From the NCBI RefSeq assembly GCF_003697345.1, contig NZ_RFLY01000009.1, forward strand, positions 1-64,000: a DNA stretch of 64,000 bases, in the 5' to 3' direction. Shown piece by piece: positions 8,902 to 18,345 of this stretch. Source of the stretch: Solilutibacter pythonis (GTDB lineage Bacteria; Pseudomonadota; Gammaproteobacteria; Xanthomonadales; Xanthomonadaceae). The position numbers and the translations under genes were made by a program. The number at the start of each line of letters is the position of its first letter. The first letter of the stretch is position 1. The notes under the pieces were generated by a model, which was not told the DNA's origin, searched no databases, and saw only the letters and a program-made list of their open reading frames with translations.

Positions 8902-9587
8902 ACACCAGTGAAGACAAACAGGGCGCGCACGAAATCGCCGTCTGGCTGCGCCGCCATCCCAATTTCCTGAAACAGTTCCCCGACCTCGCGCTGAGCCTCG
9001 TGGTGCCGAAGGAGAGCGGCCCCGCGGCCTCGCTCGCCAGTTACCAGTTGGACGTATTGCGCGACAAGAACCGCGAACTCAACCGCCGCCTGCACGAGTT
9101 GTTCGCCAACGCCCAGGAAAACGAACGGCTGGCGGTGCGTACCCATCAGCTCACCTTGCAATTGATGCAGCAGGGCAGCGCCGCCGACAGCGTGCGGGCG
9201 ATGGCCGCCTCGCTGGCCGAGGATTTCCAGGGCGATCTGGTGCGGATCGTCCTGTTCCGGCCGGTCGAGGGGCTGGAATCGGGCGATTGGCTGCGCGTGC
9301 TGCCGGAGGGCGATGCCAGCCTGACGCCGTTCCGCGACGCGCTGAAGGACGAGGAGCCGCTCTGTGGCCGGCTCAATCCCGACAAGAACGCGCTGCTGTA
9401 CGGCCCGCGCGCCGAGGAGGTGCAGTCCAGCGCATTGCTGGCATTGCCCGGTACCGGCCTGATCGCCGTCGGCAGCCGTGACGCCAACCGCTTCTATCCC
9501 GGCATGGGGACGTTGTTCCTGCGGATGATGGGCGAAGCCTTCGTGGCCGTGCTGGCGCGGTTCCGGGAAGCGCCGGCCGCCGAGTGA
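8898..9587 (+). CDS. DUF484 family protein (GAF-like)
   Basis: 229 residues. The N-terminus ([20 protein letters not shown]) and a following coiled segment ([28 protein letters not shown]) are the DUF484 signature; the C-terminal part ([33 protein letters not shown]) resembles a GAF fold. Function is unknown, but the dapF-DUF484-xerC order is a conserved gammaproteobacterial gene cluster. Start codon overlaps the dapF stop by 4 bp (ATGA), implying translational coupling. Confidence 0.9.
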   Translation: MNTSEDKQGAHEIAVWLRRHPNFLKQFPDLALSLVVPKESGPAASLASYQLDVLRDKNRELNRRLHELFANAQENERLAVRTHQLTLQLMQQGSAADSVRAMAASLAEDFQGDLVRIVLFRPVEGLESGDWLRVLPEGDASLTPFRDALKDEEPLCGRLNPDKNALLYGPRAEEVQSSALLALPGTGLIAVGSRDANRFYPGMGTLFLRMMGEAFVAVLARFREAPAAE

Positions 9588-9594
9588 CCGGACC

Positions 9595-10500
9595 ATGCGG
9601 GACGATATCGACGCCTTTCTCGACCATCTCGCCGTCGAGCGGCGGATGTCCGCGCACACGCTCGACGCCTACCGGCGCGACCTCGACGCCTTGTGCGAAT
9701 GGGCCGGGAAAAACGGCGTGGCCGCGATCGAAGACCTGCGAGGCGACGACGTGCGTCGCTTCATCGCCAGCGAGCATCGGCGCGGGCTATCGCCGAAAAG
9801 CGTGCAGCGGCGCCTGTCGGGCTGCCGCAGCTTTCTTGGCTGGTTGCTGAAGCGGGGCCGCATCGCGGCCAATCCCGCCGCCGGCATCCGCGCGCCCAAG
9901 GCCGCGCGCAAGCTGCCGCGGGTGCTGGATGTGGACGAGGCGGTGCAACTGGTCGAAGTGCCGACCGACGTGCCGCTCGGCACCCGCGACCGCGCGATGC
10001 TGGAGCTGTTCTATTCCTCCGGCCTGCGCCTGTCGGAACTGTGCGGCCTGCGTTGGGGCGATCTCGATTTGGCCGAAGGGCTGGTGCAAGTGCTGGGCAA
10101 GGGCAACCGGCAGCGCATCGTCCCGGTCGGTGCGCATGCGTGCCGTGCCCTGCGGGAGTGGCGGAAGGACAGCGGCGGCGGCGATGCCGCTTTCGTCTTC
10201 CCCGGACGTGGCGGCGACAAGCCGATCACCCCGCGCGCAGTACAGCTCCGCGTGGGCCGGCTGGCGCACCGCCAGGGCATCTTCAAGCGCGTGCATCCAC
10301 ACTTGCTGCGGCACAGCTTCGCCACCCATGTGCTGGAATCCTCCGGCGACCTGCGCGGGGTGCAGGAGCTGCTCGGCCATGCCGACATCGCCGCCACCCA
10401 GATTTACACCCACCTGGATTTTCAGCACCTGGCGAAGGTGTACGACGGCGCCCATCCGCGCGCGCGCCGCAAGCGCCGCGGCGAATCCGGCGAGGCTTGA
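9595..10500 (+). CDS. xerC: site-specific tyrosine recombinase XerC
   Basis: 301 residues, normal length. With XerD it resolves chromosome dimers at dif. The N-terminal SAM-like core-binding domain (about 1-90) is followed by the catalytic domain with all catalytic residues visible: Arg145 (SGLRLSEL), Lys169 (GKGNRQR), His236 and Arg239 (HLLRHSF), His262 (LLGHADI) and nucleophile Tyr271 (QIYTHLD). Starts 7 bp after DUF484. Synteny with dapF-DUF484 argues for housekeeping XerC rather than an integron or phage integrase. Confidence 0.95.
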   Translation: MRDDIDAFLDHLAVERRMSAHTLDAYRRDLDALCEWAGKNGVAAIEDLRGDDVRRFIASEHRRGLSPKSVQRRLSGCRSFLGWLLKRGRIAANPAAGIRAPKAARKLPRVLDVDEAVQLVEVPTDVPLGTRDRAMLELFYSSGLRLSELCGLRWGDLDLAEGLVQVLGKGNRQRIVPVGAHACRALREWRKDSGGGDAAFVFPGRGGDKPITPRAVQLRVGRLAHRQGIFKRVHPHLLRHSFATHVLESSGDLRGVQELLGHADIAATQIYTHLDFQHLAKVYDGAHPRARRKRRGESGEA

Positions 10501-10544
10501 CCAAGGTCAGCGCGGCCAGCCGCCGCGCGGCGCAGACTGCGGCG

Positions 10545-10799
10545 ATGATCGAAACCATCGAGGCTTGGCGTTGCGTTGGCTGCGGTCGTTTGCAGGCCGA
10601 ACGGCCGTGTGTCGGCATCTGCACCGATCGCCGTGTGGAGCTGGTCGAGGCGCAGACGGTCGCCGACTTGGCGTGGCGTGTCGAGCGGCTGGAAGCCGCG
10701 CTCGCCCTGATCGCCCGCGTGATGCCGAAGGAAAGCGAATTGATGACGAACTGGCTGGCCCTGCAAGCGCGGGCTCGCGCATTGCTGGATGAAGCGTGA
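10545..10799 (+). CDS. small four-cysteine protein, function unknown
   Basis: 84 residues. The N-terminal [19 protein letters not shown] contains CxxC and CxxxC pairs, which look like a zinc or iron site; the rest is an amphipathic helical region ([21 protein letters not shown]). I do not recognise a named family. Its stop overlaps the start of the hemerythrin gene (TGATG at 10797-10801), so the two are translationally coupled and probably act together, possibly in redox or metal sensing (inference). Confidence 0.65.
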   Translation: MIETIEAWRCVGCGRLQAERPCVGICTDRRVELVEAQTVADLAWRVERLEAALALIARVMPKESELMTNWLALQARARALLDEA

Positions 10800-11188
10800 T
10801 GCCGCGCAAGGGCGTCATCCTGGAATTCTCGCGTGAACACCACGGCGCACTGGTGCTGGCGCGCGATTGCCAGCGCATCGACGATGCTGCGCCGCCGGCC
10901 GTGATCGCGGCGATGAACCAGCGCATCGCCCGTTATTGGGACGAGGAGATGCGTGCGCATTTCCGTGCCGAGGAAACGCTTCTGCGGGCGCATCCGCAGG
11001 CACTGCCGAAACCGTTGGCGGTCGCCTTGCTGGACGACCATGGCGTGCTCGCCGTCGGCTGCACCCGCGCCGGGGCCGGTGCGCTCGCCGCCGCAGACCT
11101 GCGCGCGTTCGGCGAGCGCCTGCACGCGCATGTGCGCTTCGAGGACCGCCGCTGCTTCCCGCTGTTGCAGGCGGCCCTGGGCGATTGA
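10799..11188 (+). CDS. hemerythrin-like (HHE) domain protein
   Basis: 129 residues forming one four-helix HHE domain. Candidate di-iron ligands are spaced as in the family: His14/His15 (REHHGALV), His54 and Glu58 (HFRAEE), the His in LLDDHGVL, and the His/Glu/Asp of HVRFEDRRCFPLL. Such domains bind O2 or NO, or store/protect iron, in the cytoplasm. Start ATG at 10799 overlaps the stop of the four-cysteine protein; a GTG at 10796 is an alternative. Confidence 0.8.
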   Translation: MPRKGVILEFSREHHGALVLARDCQRIDDAAPPAVIAAMNQRIARYWDEEMRAHFRAEETLLRAHPQALPKPLAVALLDDHGVLAVGCTRAGAGALAAADLRAFGERLHAHVRFEDRRCFPLLQAALGD

Positions 11189-11201
11189 TCCGGCCGCCGG
11201 C

Positions 11202-11639
11202 CTACCTGCCCGCTTCCTCGATGATGAAGCTGCCGAACGAAACGCCCAGCGTGCGACCGCTGCCCCGGCCGCTCAGCGCCAGCGAGATCGAGCCTTTGGT
11301 CACTACCTGCGCCTTGCTGGCGGAACCGCCGCCGGCGTTGGCTTCCGCCGTGGCGTAGCCGCCAATCAGATCCTTGATGTCCAGCACGGGAGAGAACTTG
11401 CCGATGCCGTCCTCGATCTTCGAACTGCCGAAAGTCAGCCCGCCGCCCCGGGAGCGGATCGTCACCCGCATCGACTGGCCGTTATCGCAGGTGATGGTGC
11501 CCTCGCCGGCCGAGCGCTTGTAGAACGCGCCGCCGCCGGACATGTTGTATTTCAGAGTGCAGCGGACTTCCTTGGCCTGCGCGGCCGGTGCCAGAAGCAG
11601 GCCACCGGCGATGGCCGCGAGAATCAACGAACGACGCAT
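11202..11639 (-). CDS. secreted protein of unknown function (~15 kDa)
   Basis: 145 residues with a clear signal peptide (MRRSLILAAIAGGLLLAPAAQA). The mature part is Gly/Ser-rich with two cysteines (VRCTLKYN and GTITCDNG) that could form one periplasmic disulfide, and repeats short beta-like segments (GGGLTFGSSKIEDGIG; GRTLGVSFGSFIIEEAG). Gly-rich 'glycine-zipper-like' stretches hint at a small beta sheet or lipid-associated protein, but I cannot place it in a family. The minus-strand frame is open far upstream; the signal peptide fixes the ATG at 11639. It is convergent with the hemerythrin gene. Confidence 0.7.
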   Translation of the reverse strand: MRRSLILAAIAGGLLLAPAAQAKEVRCTLKYNMSGGGAFYKRSAGEGTITCDNGQSMRVTIRSRGGGLTFGSSKIEDGIGKFSPVLDIKDLIGGYATAEANAGGGSASKAQVVTKGSISLALSGRGSGRTLGVSFGSFIIEEAGR

Positions 11640-11890
11640 GGCAACACCCGTGCTATGAGGAGAACGCAAGCCTAGCAGGGGACCGCGTGTTGAAGGTGGA
11701 TGCCGCCGCCCTGGCCGCCCAATCGAGCCGCCGGCTTGCCGGACGGGGCCGATAGCCCCGTTCCCGGCGGCGGAGCGTGGGGCGGGTCGCCAGCCCGGCG
11801 CGTATCGGGTTTCCCATGCCACTGGAGCCGGCGCGGAGACGGCGGGCCGGGGAAAGCACCGGCCCGGCCGGGTCGCGGCGAGGCGTGGGT

Positions 11891-12127
11891 TCAGGTACGG
11901 AAGTAGGCTTCGACCGTGCCCTTGAGCTTCATCGTGATCGGCTGGCCGTGGCGATCCAGCGCGCGCCCCATCGCCACCCGCACCCAGCCCTCGCTGACGC
12001 AATATTCCTCCACGTTGCTGCGCTCCTCGCCGTTGAAGCGGATGCCGACGCCGCGCTCCAGCAGGGTCTCGTCGTGGAACTTGCTGCGCGGATCGTTGCT
12101 GAGACGGTCGGGGGGCGTGTCGGACAT
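11891..12127 (-). CDS. DUF3297 family protein
   Basis: 78 residues: MSDTPPDRLSNDPRSKFHDE, then GVGIRFNGEERSNVEEYCVSEGWVRVAMG. This is the whole of the conserved DUF3297 domain, a small soluble protein of unknown function found in many proteobacteria. The ATG at 12127 begins the conserved MSDTPPDRL; upstream in-frame sequence is low-complexity and not conserved-looking. Divergent from the L,D-transpeptidase gene. Confidence 0.85.
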   Translation of the reverse strand: MSDTPPDRLSNDPRSKFHDETLLERGVGIRFNGEERSNVEEYCVSEGWVRVAMGRALDRHGQPITMKLKGTVEAYFRT

Positions 12128-12243
12128 GGTGATCGGGGCGCGGTGGAAAGGCGCAAGAATACGCGGCGGCGGGAACGCGGGCCAGCGCGGATACGGTGGA
12201 ATTTCACGCCATTGCAGCATGGAGGCGGTCAGTATCCGCATTC

Positions 12244-13395
12244 ATGAACATTCCCATGTCGCGCATCCCGCTCGTGTTCGCCGGCCTGCTGGCCGTGTCG
12301 CTGATCGCCCCGCCGCTGCAAGCGCGGACGCCGCCGCTGCTCGCGCCGCCCCCGGTTTCGCTACAGACGCCGCCGGCGTCGCCCGCGGCGCCCGCCGAAC
12401 CGCCGCCGATCGTGCTGCCGGCCCCGCCAACCGCCGAAACCGTGCCGAGCCAGGACGAGAAGCCGTTGCCGGAGCGCGATCCGGCGTCCTTGCGCGAGGC
12501 CGAGCCGCCCGCGCCGCCGCCGGTCGCCGCCGGGCCCGACGTGCTGACCGACCGTACAGGTTTCGTCGGCCTGCTGCGCGCGCAGGTGCTGATGGATCGC
12601 GCCTGGGTCTCGCCCGGCGAGATCGACGGCCGGCCCGGCACCAACACCACCCGCGCCATCGGTGGCTTCCAGCGCCTGTCCGGGTTGCCGGTGACCGGGC
12701 GGCTCGACGAGGCCACCTGGGAGGCGCTGGAGAAACACGGCCCGGCCCTGACGCGCTACACCCTGACCGAGGCCGACGTGAAAGGCCCGTTCCGGCCGAT
12801 GCCGGGCGGCATGTACGGCAAGGCCAAGTTGCCGGTGCTTTCCTACAGCAGCATCGGCGAGGCGTTGGGTGAGAAATTCCATATCCGCCCCGTTGCGCTT
12901 GCCGAGCTCAATCCCGGGGTGGATATGTCCCGGGCCGGTACGGGGATCGTCGTGCCCAACGTGCGGGACATCCCGGCGCTGCCGCAGGCCACCCGCATCG
13001 TGGTCTCCGAGGCGGCCAAGCTGCTGATGCTCATCGACCAGGACGGCAAGGTCTATGCCCAGTTCCCGGTCACGACCGGGAGCGAGCGCGACCCCCTGCC
13101 GATTGGTGAATGGGAACTGCGCAGCGTGGCGAGAAATCCGCACTACAACTACAACCCCAAGCTGTTCAAAGGAGCCAAGCCCGGCCCGCCGGTCACTTTG
13201 CCGCCCGGCCCCAACAGCCCGGTCGGGGTGATGTGGATGGGTTTGTCCAAGCCGCATTACGGTATCCATGGCACGCCGGAGCCGGGCAGTATCAGCAAGA
13301 CCCATTCCAATGGCTGCATCCGCATGACCAACTGGTCGGTATTGCAGGTATCGAATGCGGTCGCGCGCGGCACCCCGGTGACGTTGATTCCCTGA
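12244..13395 (+). CDS. L,D-transpeptidase (YkuD/ErfK family) with peptidoglycan-binding domain
   Basis: 383 residues. A signal peptide (SRIPLVFAGLLAVSLIAPPLQA) is followed by a Pro-rich linker, a peptidoglycan-binding-like helical region (about residues 105-160, RAQVLMDRAWVSPGEIDGRPG), and a YkuD catalytic domain with His342 (IHGTPEP) and nucleophile Cys358 in THSNGCIRM. Periplasmic enzyme that crosslinks peptidoglycan or attaches proteins to it. A LysM-like stretch (LGEKFHIRPVALAELNP) lies between the two domains. It is followed after 26 bp by an M23 peptidase gene, suggesting a cell-wall remodelling pair. Confidence 0.9.
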   Translation: MNIPMSRIPLVFAGLLAVSLIAPPLQARTPPLLAPPPVSLQTPPASPAAPAEPPPIVLPAPPTAETVPSQDEKPLPERDPASLREAEPPAPPPVAAGPDVLTDRTGFVGLLRAQVLMDRAWVSPGEIDGRPGTNTTRAIGGFQRLSGLPVTGRLDEATWEALEKHGPALTRYTLTEADVKGPFRPMPGGMYGKAKLPVLSYSSIGEALGEKFHIRPVALAELNPGVDMSRAGTGIVVPNVRDIPALPQATRIVVSEAAKLLMLIDQDGKVYAQFPVTTGSERDPLPIGEWELRSVARNPHYNYNPKLFKGAKPGPPVTLPPGPNSPVGVMWMGLSKPHYGIHGTPEPGSISKTHSNGCIRMTNWSVLQVSNAVARGTPVTLIP

Positions 13396-13421
13396 TTCCC
13401 TGTCCCAAGCGGAGCGATGCC

Positions 13422-14201
13422 ATGAACCAACCCGCCACGCCGCCGCCGGCCGATACCCCGCCTCCCTCTCCGCCGCCGGGCGTGGTCGAGAAGCGCGTGG
13501 TCGAATATCGCGGCGCCGGCCTGTTTCGGCAGTTTCTGCTGTTCGTCGCCGGCCTGCTGGTTGGCGCCAACGGCGTCTATTTCTGGATGCAACGGGAAAT
13601 GTCCGGCGCGGCGCCGGTCGCGCCGGTGGCCGCCTTGCCCACGCCGGGCGGTACGGGCGCCGCTCGCATCGTCAACGAGCCGGCCGGCATCGCGATGCCG
13701 GCGCCGCCCGCCGCCACCGCCGGCGGCCCGGTCGCGCGCACGCCGCTGGAGACGCCCCCCGCCAATGCGCCCACCGGGTTGCAGGTGCCGGTGCAGGGCG
13801 TCAGCGCCACGCAGCTTTCCAACACCTTCGATGACGCCCGTGGGCAAAACCGCGTCCATGACGCCATCGACATCATGGCCGACGCAGGCACGCCGGTGCT
13901 GGCCGCCGCCGATGGCAAGGTGGTCAAGCTGTTCGAGAGCAAGCAGGGCGGCACCACGCTTTATCAGTTCGACCCGAGCGGCAGGTACGTCTACTACTAC
14001 GCCCATCTGCAAGGCTACGCGCCGGGCATCGCCGAGGGCAGCGAGGTCAAGCGCGGCGAAGTGATCGGCCAGGTCGGCAGCAGCGGCAATGCCAGCCCGG
14101 ACGCGCCGCATCTGCATTTCGCCATCGGTCTGCTCGGTCCCGAGGGCGAATGGTGGGACAGCACGCCGATCAACCCGTATCCACTGCTCGGCGGCAAGTG
14201 A
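13422..14201 (+). CDS. membrane-anchored M23 (LytM/NlpD-like) peptidase
   Basis: 259 residues. A single N-terminal transmembrane helix (FRQFLLFVAGLLVGANGVYFWM, about 38-60) is preceded by a Pro-rich cytosolic tail and followed by an Ala/Pro-rich linker; the C-terminal M23 domain has the zinc ligands in VHDAIDIMA (HxxxD) and HLHFAIG (HxH). It likely acts in the periplasm as a peptidoglycan endopeptidase or amidase activator. SD GGAG precedes the ATG. Co-directional with the L,D-transpeptidase. The 263 bp that follow hold no convincing gene. Confidence 0.88.
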   Translation: MNQPATPPPADTPPPSPPPGVVEKRVVEYRGAGLFRQFLLFVAGLLVGANGVYFWMQREMSGAAPVAPVAALPTPGGTGAARIVNEPAGIAMPAPPAATAGGPVARTPLETPPANAPTGLQVPVQGVSATQLSNTFDDARGQNRVHDAIDIMADAGTPVLAAADGKVVKLFESKQGGTTLYQFDPSGRYVYYYAHLQGYAPGIAEGSEVKRGEVIGQVGSSGNASPDAPHLHFAIGLLGPEGEWWDSTPINPYPLLGGK

Positions 14202-14464
14202 TCTCGTACCACCGGGAAGCGGGATGCATGGCGCATGGAGCGACCCGGGCACGCCGGCAAGATGCTTCCCATGCGGGTTTCCGGGGCCGGGCCGGTTGGC
14301 CGCCAGCGCGGCCCGGCATGGCCGCGTATCGAATGCACGCCTGCCGAAGCGCCACGGACGAAGAAGCGGCCGGCTTCGCCCAGTGGCTGGAAACGCGGGG
14401 CGCGAATACCCGCGTGAAGCATTCGGCCGGGCGGGATGCGGCCCGGCACCGATAAAATGCCGCG

Positions 14465-15514
14465 ATGAAACCAGACCCCGCGCTTGACGCGCTCTGCCTG
14501 CCGTTCGCGCAGGGCCTGCTCCACCGCAGCGATGCCGGCACGCTGTTCCTGCATGGCCGCGAAGGCGCCGCCCTGCATGCGGTCAAGCCGCCGCGGCTGA
14601 CCTGCGTACAGCCATTCAAGCCCTGGGCCGATGCCCTGCAACGCGCCGGCATCGCCGCCGCGCCGCAGCCGCCGGCCGGCGCGCGCCATGCCCAGGTTTG
14701 GCTCTTGCCGCCGCGCCAGCGCGAGTCGGCGCGCGCGCTGCTTGCCGCCGCTTTCGATGCCTGCGAACCGGGTGGGCGGGTGGTCGTGAGCGTGGCCAAC
14801 GACGAGGGCGCCAAAGCGCTCGAAGGTGATTTCAGAAAGCTTGCCGGCGCGCTCGATGGCGGCCTCAGCAAATACCATTGCCGGGTGTTCTGGGCGAAGC
14901 GTGAGGAGACCCGTCTCGATGCCGCGCTGCTGGCGCAATGGCGTCGGGCCGATGCGCCGAGGCCGATCCTCGATGGTCGTTTCATCAGCCGCCCCGGCGT
15001 GTTCGCCTGGGATCGGATCGATGCCGGGTCCGCGCTGCTGGCCGAACACCTGCCGGCGAACCTGTGTGGGCGCGCCGCCGATCTCGGCGCCGGTTGGGGC
15101 TTCCTGGCCGATGCGCTGCTGACGAGGAGTCCGGCGGTCTCCGCCGTCGACCTGTTCGAGGCCGACCACCGCGCACTGGCGCTGGCGCGGGAGAACCTGG
15201 CCGCGCATGGTGAAAAAATCGCCATCGGCTACCACTGGCGCGATGTGACGGCCGGGTTGCCGGCCGGCGCTGGCTACGATGTCATCGTCAGCAACCCGCC
15301 GTTCCACGACACCGGTAAATCGCCGCAGCCGCAGCTTGGTCAACGCTTCATCGCCGCCGCCGCCGATGCGCTCTCGCCCGCCGGCGCATTCTGGCTGGTG
15401 GCGAACGCGCACCTGCCCTACGAGGCATTGCTCGGCGCGCGCTTCGGCCGCCTGCGCGGCGTGGCCGCGAGCGGCGGCTACAAGGTGATCGAAGCCCGGG
15501 AGCCGCGCCGGTGA
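14465..15514 (+). CDS. rsmC: 16S rRNA (guanine-N2)-methyltransferase RsmC-like
   Basis: 349 residues, the length of E. coli RsmC, which methylates G1207 of 16S rRNA. Two-domain layout: a degenerate N-terminal methyltransferase-like half, and a catalytic C-terminal half with the SAM motif AADLGAGWGFLADALL and the N2-guanine/adenine motif SNPPFHDTG. The RsmC call is preferred over RlmG because of the size and the spacing of the motifs, but the two are close. Its last codons overlap the GTG start of rsuA (15511), so the two rRNA-modification genes are coupled. Confidence 0.85.
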   Translation: MKPDPALDALCLPFAQGLLHRSDAGTLFLHGREGAALHAVKPPRLTCVQPFKPWADALQRAGIAAAPQPPAGARHAQVWLLPPRQRESARALLAAAFDACEPGGRVVVSVANDEGAKALEGDFRKLAGALDGGLSKYHCRVFWAKREETRLDAALLAQWRRADAPRPILDGRFISRPGVFAWDRIDAGSALLAEHLPANLCGRAADLGAGWGFLADALLTRSPAVSAVDLFEADHRALALARENLAAHGEKIAIGYHWRDVTAGLPAGAGYDVIVSNPPFHDTGKSPQPQLGQRFIAAAADALSPAGAFWLVANAHLPYEALLGARFGRLRGVAASGGYKVIEAREPRR

Positions 15515-16221
15515 GCGGCAAGGTCAAGCTGCTGCGCTATCTCGCCAACCTGGGCTACGGCAGCCGCCGCGAAGTAATCGGCCTGTTCGCCGATGGCCGC
15601 GTCACCGATGCGCGGGGCGCGCCGCTCTACGGCGACGATATCCGGGCGCATACGGATATCCGGCTCGATGGCGCACCGCTCGATGCCGCGCCCGGCGTGC
15701 TGCTGATGCTCAACAAGCCGGTCGGCGTCACCTGCTCCCGCAAGGATCATGGCCGGCTGGTGTACGACCTGCTGCCGAAGCGTTTCCGGCTGCGCGCACC
15801 GGTGGTCTCGCCGGTGGGCCGGCTCGACCGCGATACTTCCGGCCTGCTGCTGTTCACCGACGATGGCCAACTGCTGCACCGGATCATCGCGCCCAAGTCG
15901 AAGCTGCCCAAGGTCTACGTGGCCGACCTGGCCCGCGACCTGCGTGGCGACGAAGGCGATGTTTTCGCCAGCGGCCATCTGCTGTTGGAAAGCGAAACCA
16001 CCCCGCTCCTGCCGGCGGATTTACAAGCGCTCTCGCCGCGTCGGGCGCGACTCACCTTGCACGAAGGGCGTTACCACCAAGTGCGGCGGATGTTCGCGGC
16101 GCTCGGCAACCACGTCGAGGCATTGCACCGGGAGCGCATCGGCGGGCTGGCGCTGGGCGATTTGCCGGCAGGCCAATGGCGGTTGCTGGACGAGGAAGAC
16201 CGCGCGCGGCTGTTCGCCTGA
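15511..16221 (+). CDS. rsuA: 16S rRNA pseudouridine(516) synthase
   Basis: 236 residues. N-terminal S4-like RNA-binding segment (KLLRYLANLGYGSRREVIGLFADGRV) and RsuA-family catalytic motif GRLDRDTSGLLLFTDDG with the catalytic Asp; the ending LTLHEGRYHQVRRMFAALG is typical of RsuA/RluE. Converts U516 of 16S rRNA to pseudouridine. Starts with GTG overlapping the rsmC stop by 4 bp. Confidence 0.9.
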   Translation: MSGKVKLLRYLANLGYGSRREVIGLFADGRVTDARGAPLYGDDIRAHTDIRLDGAPLDAAPGVLLMLNKPVGVTCSRKDHGRLVYDLLPKRFRLRAPVVSPVGRLDRDTSGLLLFTDDGQLLHRIIAPKSKLPKVYVADLARDLRGDEGDVFASGHLLLESETTPLLPADLQALSPRRARLTLHEGRYHQVRRMFAALGNHVEALHRERIGGLALGDLPAGQWRLLDEEDRARLFA

Positions 16222-16230
16222 GACGCGCGC

Positions 16231-16788
16231 TCAGCGCTTCGCAAGCAGTGCGCGGTAGCCGGCGTTGCCGAGTTCGTCCATCGCGGCGAGGTTGCGCGCG
16301 ATGATCGCGTCCGGCGCCGGGTAGGCCGCCACCGCGCGGTCGATGCTCTCCTCGCGCAGCAGGTGCAGCACCGGCCACGGCGCGCGATTGGTGTTGTTGC
16401 CGGGATCATCGGGCAAGCTGCCGGCGAAGCGGTAATCGGGATGGAAACTCGCCACCTGTAACACGCCGTCGAGGCCTAGCGCGCCGAGCAGGGCGTCGGC
16501 CTCGTCGAGATAGTCGTTGTAATCGAGAAAATCCCGCAGCACCCGTGGCAGCACCAGCAGGGTGGTGTCGATCCGCTCGGGCGGGGCGTCGCGCAGGCGC
16601 AGCAGTTCCTCGCCCAACTCGGCGCCGAGGTCGTCGAGGTTGTCGGCATCGCTGATGACGATCCGCACCTGGTGGCGCGCGTAGACCGACTTGGCGAACG
16701 GGCACAGATTGAGGCCGATCACCGCGCGCTCCACCCAGCGGCGGATGTCGGCTTCCACCTCGGCCTTGTCGACGTCGATGGCGGTCAT
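16231..16788 (-). CDS. DUF1415 family protein
   Basis: 185 residues. The family signature WVERAVIGLNLCPFAKSVYA near residues 18-37 and FHPDYRFAG near the middle identify DUF1415, a soluble proteobacterial family of unknown function. The ATG at 16788 begins MTAIDVDKAEVEADI; the long open frame upstream is unrelated sequence. Its 3' end is 9 bp from the convergent rsuA stop. Confidence 0.88.
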   Translation of the reverse strand: MTAIDVDKAEVEADIRRWVERAVIGLNLCPFAKSVYARHQVRIVISDADNLDDLGAELGEELLRLRDAPPERIDTTLLVLPRVLRDFLDYNDYLDEADALLGALGLDGVLQVASFHPDYRFAGSLPDDPGNNTNRAPWPVLHLLREESIDRAVAAYPAPDAIIARNLAAMDELGNAGYRALLAKR

Positions 16789-16901
16789 GGCGAAATCGCC
16801 CGTTGGCGCGCGCGATGCGGAGCGTCTGGCCGGCGCCGGCTGGCGCCATGCCGGGCGAGGTCCGGCATGGCCGGGCCGGGGCGGGCGGGGCGGCACGCGT
16901 C

Positions 16902-17384
16902 TCAATCCCTGAAGTTCTCGAATTGCAGCGGCAGCTCGAATTCCTTGCCGCGAAGCAGGGCGATGGCTTCCTGTAGGTCGTCGCGCTTCTTGCCGTTGAC
17001 GCGCAGCTTGTCGCCGTTGATCTGGCTCTCGACCTTCAGCTTGCTGGCCTTCAGCTCGCCCTGGATCTTCTTCGCCAGCTCGCGGCCGATGCCCTGCTTG
17101 ACGGTGATCTTCTGCCGCGCGCCGGCCACGTTGGTCTCGATCTCGCCGGCATCGAGCGCGCGCGGATCGATCTTCCGCGCGATCAAACGCGCGCGCAGGA
17201 TGTCGCTCATCTGCTGCAACTGGAACTCGCTTGGCGCGTGCAGGGCGATCACCGCGTCCTCCAGCGCGAAGCCGGCATCGACCCCTTTGAAGTCGAAACG
17301 CGTGGTCAGTTCGCGGTTGGCCTGATCGACCGCATTGGTCAGTTCGTGGCTGTCCACTTCGGAAACGATGTCGAAGGCGGGCAT
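16902..17384 (-). CDS. yajQ: YajQ family nucleotide-binding protein
   Basis: 160 residues, the standard size. Begins MPAFDIVSEVDSHELTNAVDQAN with the later TVKQGIGRELAKKI and SQINGDKLRVNGKKRDDLQ motifs of YajQ. In Xanthomonas the orthologue XC_3703 binds cyclic di-GMP and cooperates with a LysR-type regulator in virulence gene control; here only the family assignment is certain. Divergent from the EamA transporter gene. Confidence 0.93.
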   Translation of the reverse strand: MPAFDIVSEVDSHELTNAVDQANRELTTRFDFKGVDAGFALEDAVIALHAPSEFQLQQMSDILRARLIARKIDPRALDAGEIETNVAGARQKITVKQGIGRELAKKIQGELKASKLKVESQINGDKLRVNGKKRDDLQEAIALLRGKEFELPLQFENFRD

Positions 17385-17466
17385 GGCTGCATCCGTGTCG
17401 AGGGGGCCGCAGGATAGCCCAGCCCGCGAGTGCTAGCCTGAGCGGCCGCCCTCTTGCCGCATCGAC

Positions 17467-18345
17467 ATGGTTCATCGTCCCGACTCCCGCCGCGCGCTGT
17501 GGTTGATGCTGGGCGCGGTGCTGGCCTTCGTCGGGATGGATGCCTCGATGAAGCTGCTCGCGGCGCATTACCCGCCGTTGCAGGTGGGTGCGCTGCGTGG
17601 GCTGTCCTCGCTGCCGTTGGTGTTGGTCTGGGCGGTGGCGACGCGCGGCTGGGCCTCGCTCAGGCCGGTCAACTGGCGGCTGCATCTAATCCGCGCCGCG
17701 CTCGGCATCGCCATGATGGCGAGCTTCGTTTTCGGCCTGTCGCGGCTGCCGCTGTCGAGCGCCTACGCCATCACCTTCGTCGCGCCGATGCTCGTCACCG
17801 CGATGGCGGTGCCGCTACTGGGCGAAAAAGTCGGCCTGCGGCGCTGGATGGCGGTGATCATCGGCCTGGCCGGCGTGCTGGTGATCCTGCGCCCGGGCGC
17901 GGGCACGATGTCCTGGCCGGCGCTGGCGGTGCTGGGCGGGGCGTTCTGCTACGCCGCCAGCGCGATCAGCGTGCGCATCCTGACCCGTACCGACAGCACC
18001 CAGGCAATGGTGGTCTGGGTGCTGCTGCTGATGGGCCTTGGCGCCGGCGCGCTGGCCTGGCCGCAATGGTTGGCGATTCGTCCGCAGGATATCGCCGTGA
18101 TTGCGATGGTCGGGGTGTTCGGCGCGTTGGGGCAGGTGGCGCTGACCGAGGCGTTCCGGGTTGGCGAGGCTTCGCAAGTGGCGCCGCTGGAGTACACCGC
18201 GCTGGTGTGGACGGTGCTGATCGACGTCGCCGTCTGGGGCGTGCTGCCGGATGCGGCGACCTGGCTCGGCGCCGCGATCATCGTGATGGGCGGCTTTTAC
18301 CTGCTGCGCCGCGAGCGCGTGCACGATGTCGGCGAGCACCCTTGA
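17467..18345 (+). CDS. EamA/DMT family transporter
   Basis: 292 residues with ten predicted hydrophobic segments arranged as two EamA repeats, for example LWLMLGAVLAFVGMDASMKL near the start, PLSSAYAITFVAPMLVTAM in the first repeat and LEYTALVWTVLIDVAVWGVL in the second. DMT exporters move small metabolites across the inner membrane; substrate cannot be inferred. Confidence 0.88.
   Translation: MVHRPDSRRALWLMLGAVLAFVGMDASMKLLAAHYPPLQVGALRGLSSLPLVLVWAVATRGWASLRPVNWRLHLIRAALGIAMMASFVFGLSRLPLSSAYAITFVAPMLVTAMAVPLLGEKVGLRRWMAVIIGLAGVLVILRPGAGTMSWPALAVLGGAFCYAASAISVRILTRTDSTQAMVVWVLLLMGLGAGALAWPQWLAIRPQDIAVIAMVGVFGALGQVALTEAFRVGEASQVAPLEYTALVWTVLIDVAVWGVLPDAATWLGAAIIVMGGFYLLRRERVHDVGEHP

Noticed and set aside
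14202-14464. Small reading frames in the gap after the M23 peptidase
   Set aside because: No ribosome-binding site, skewed Arg/Ala composition, and no recognisable motif.
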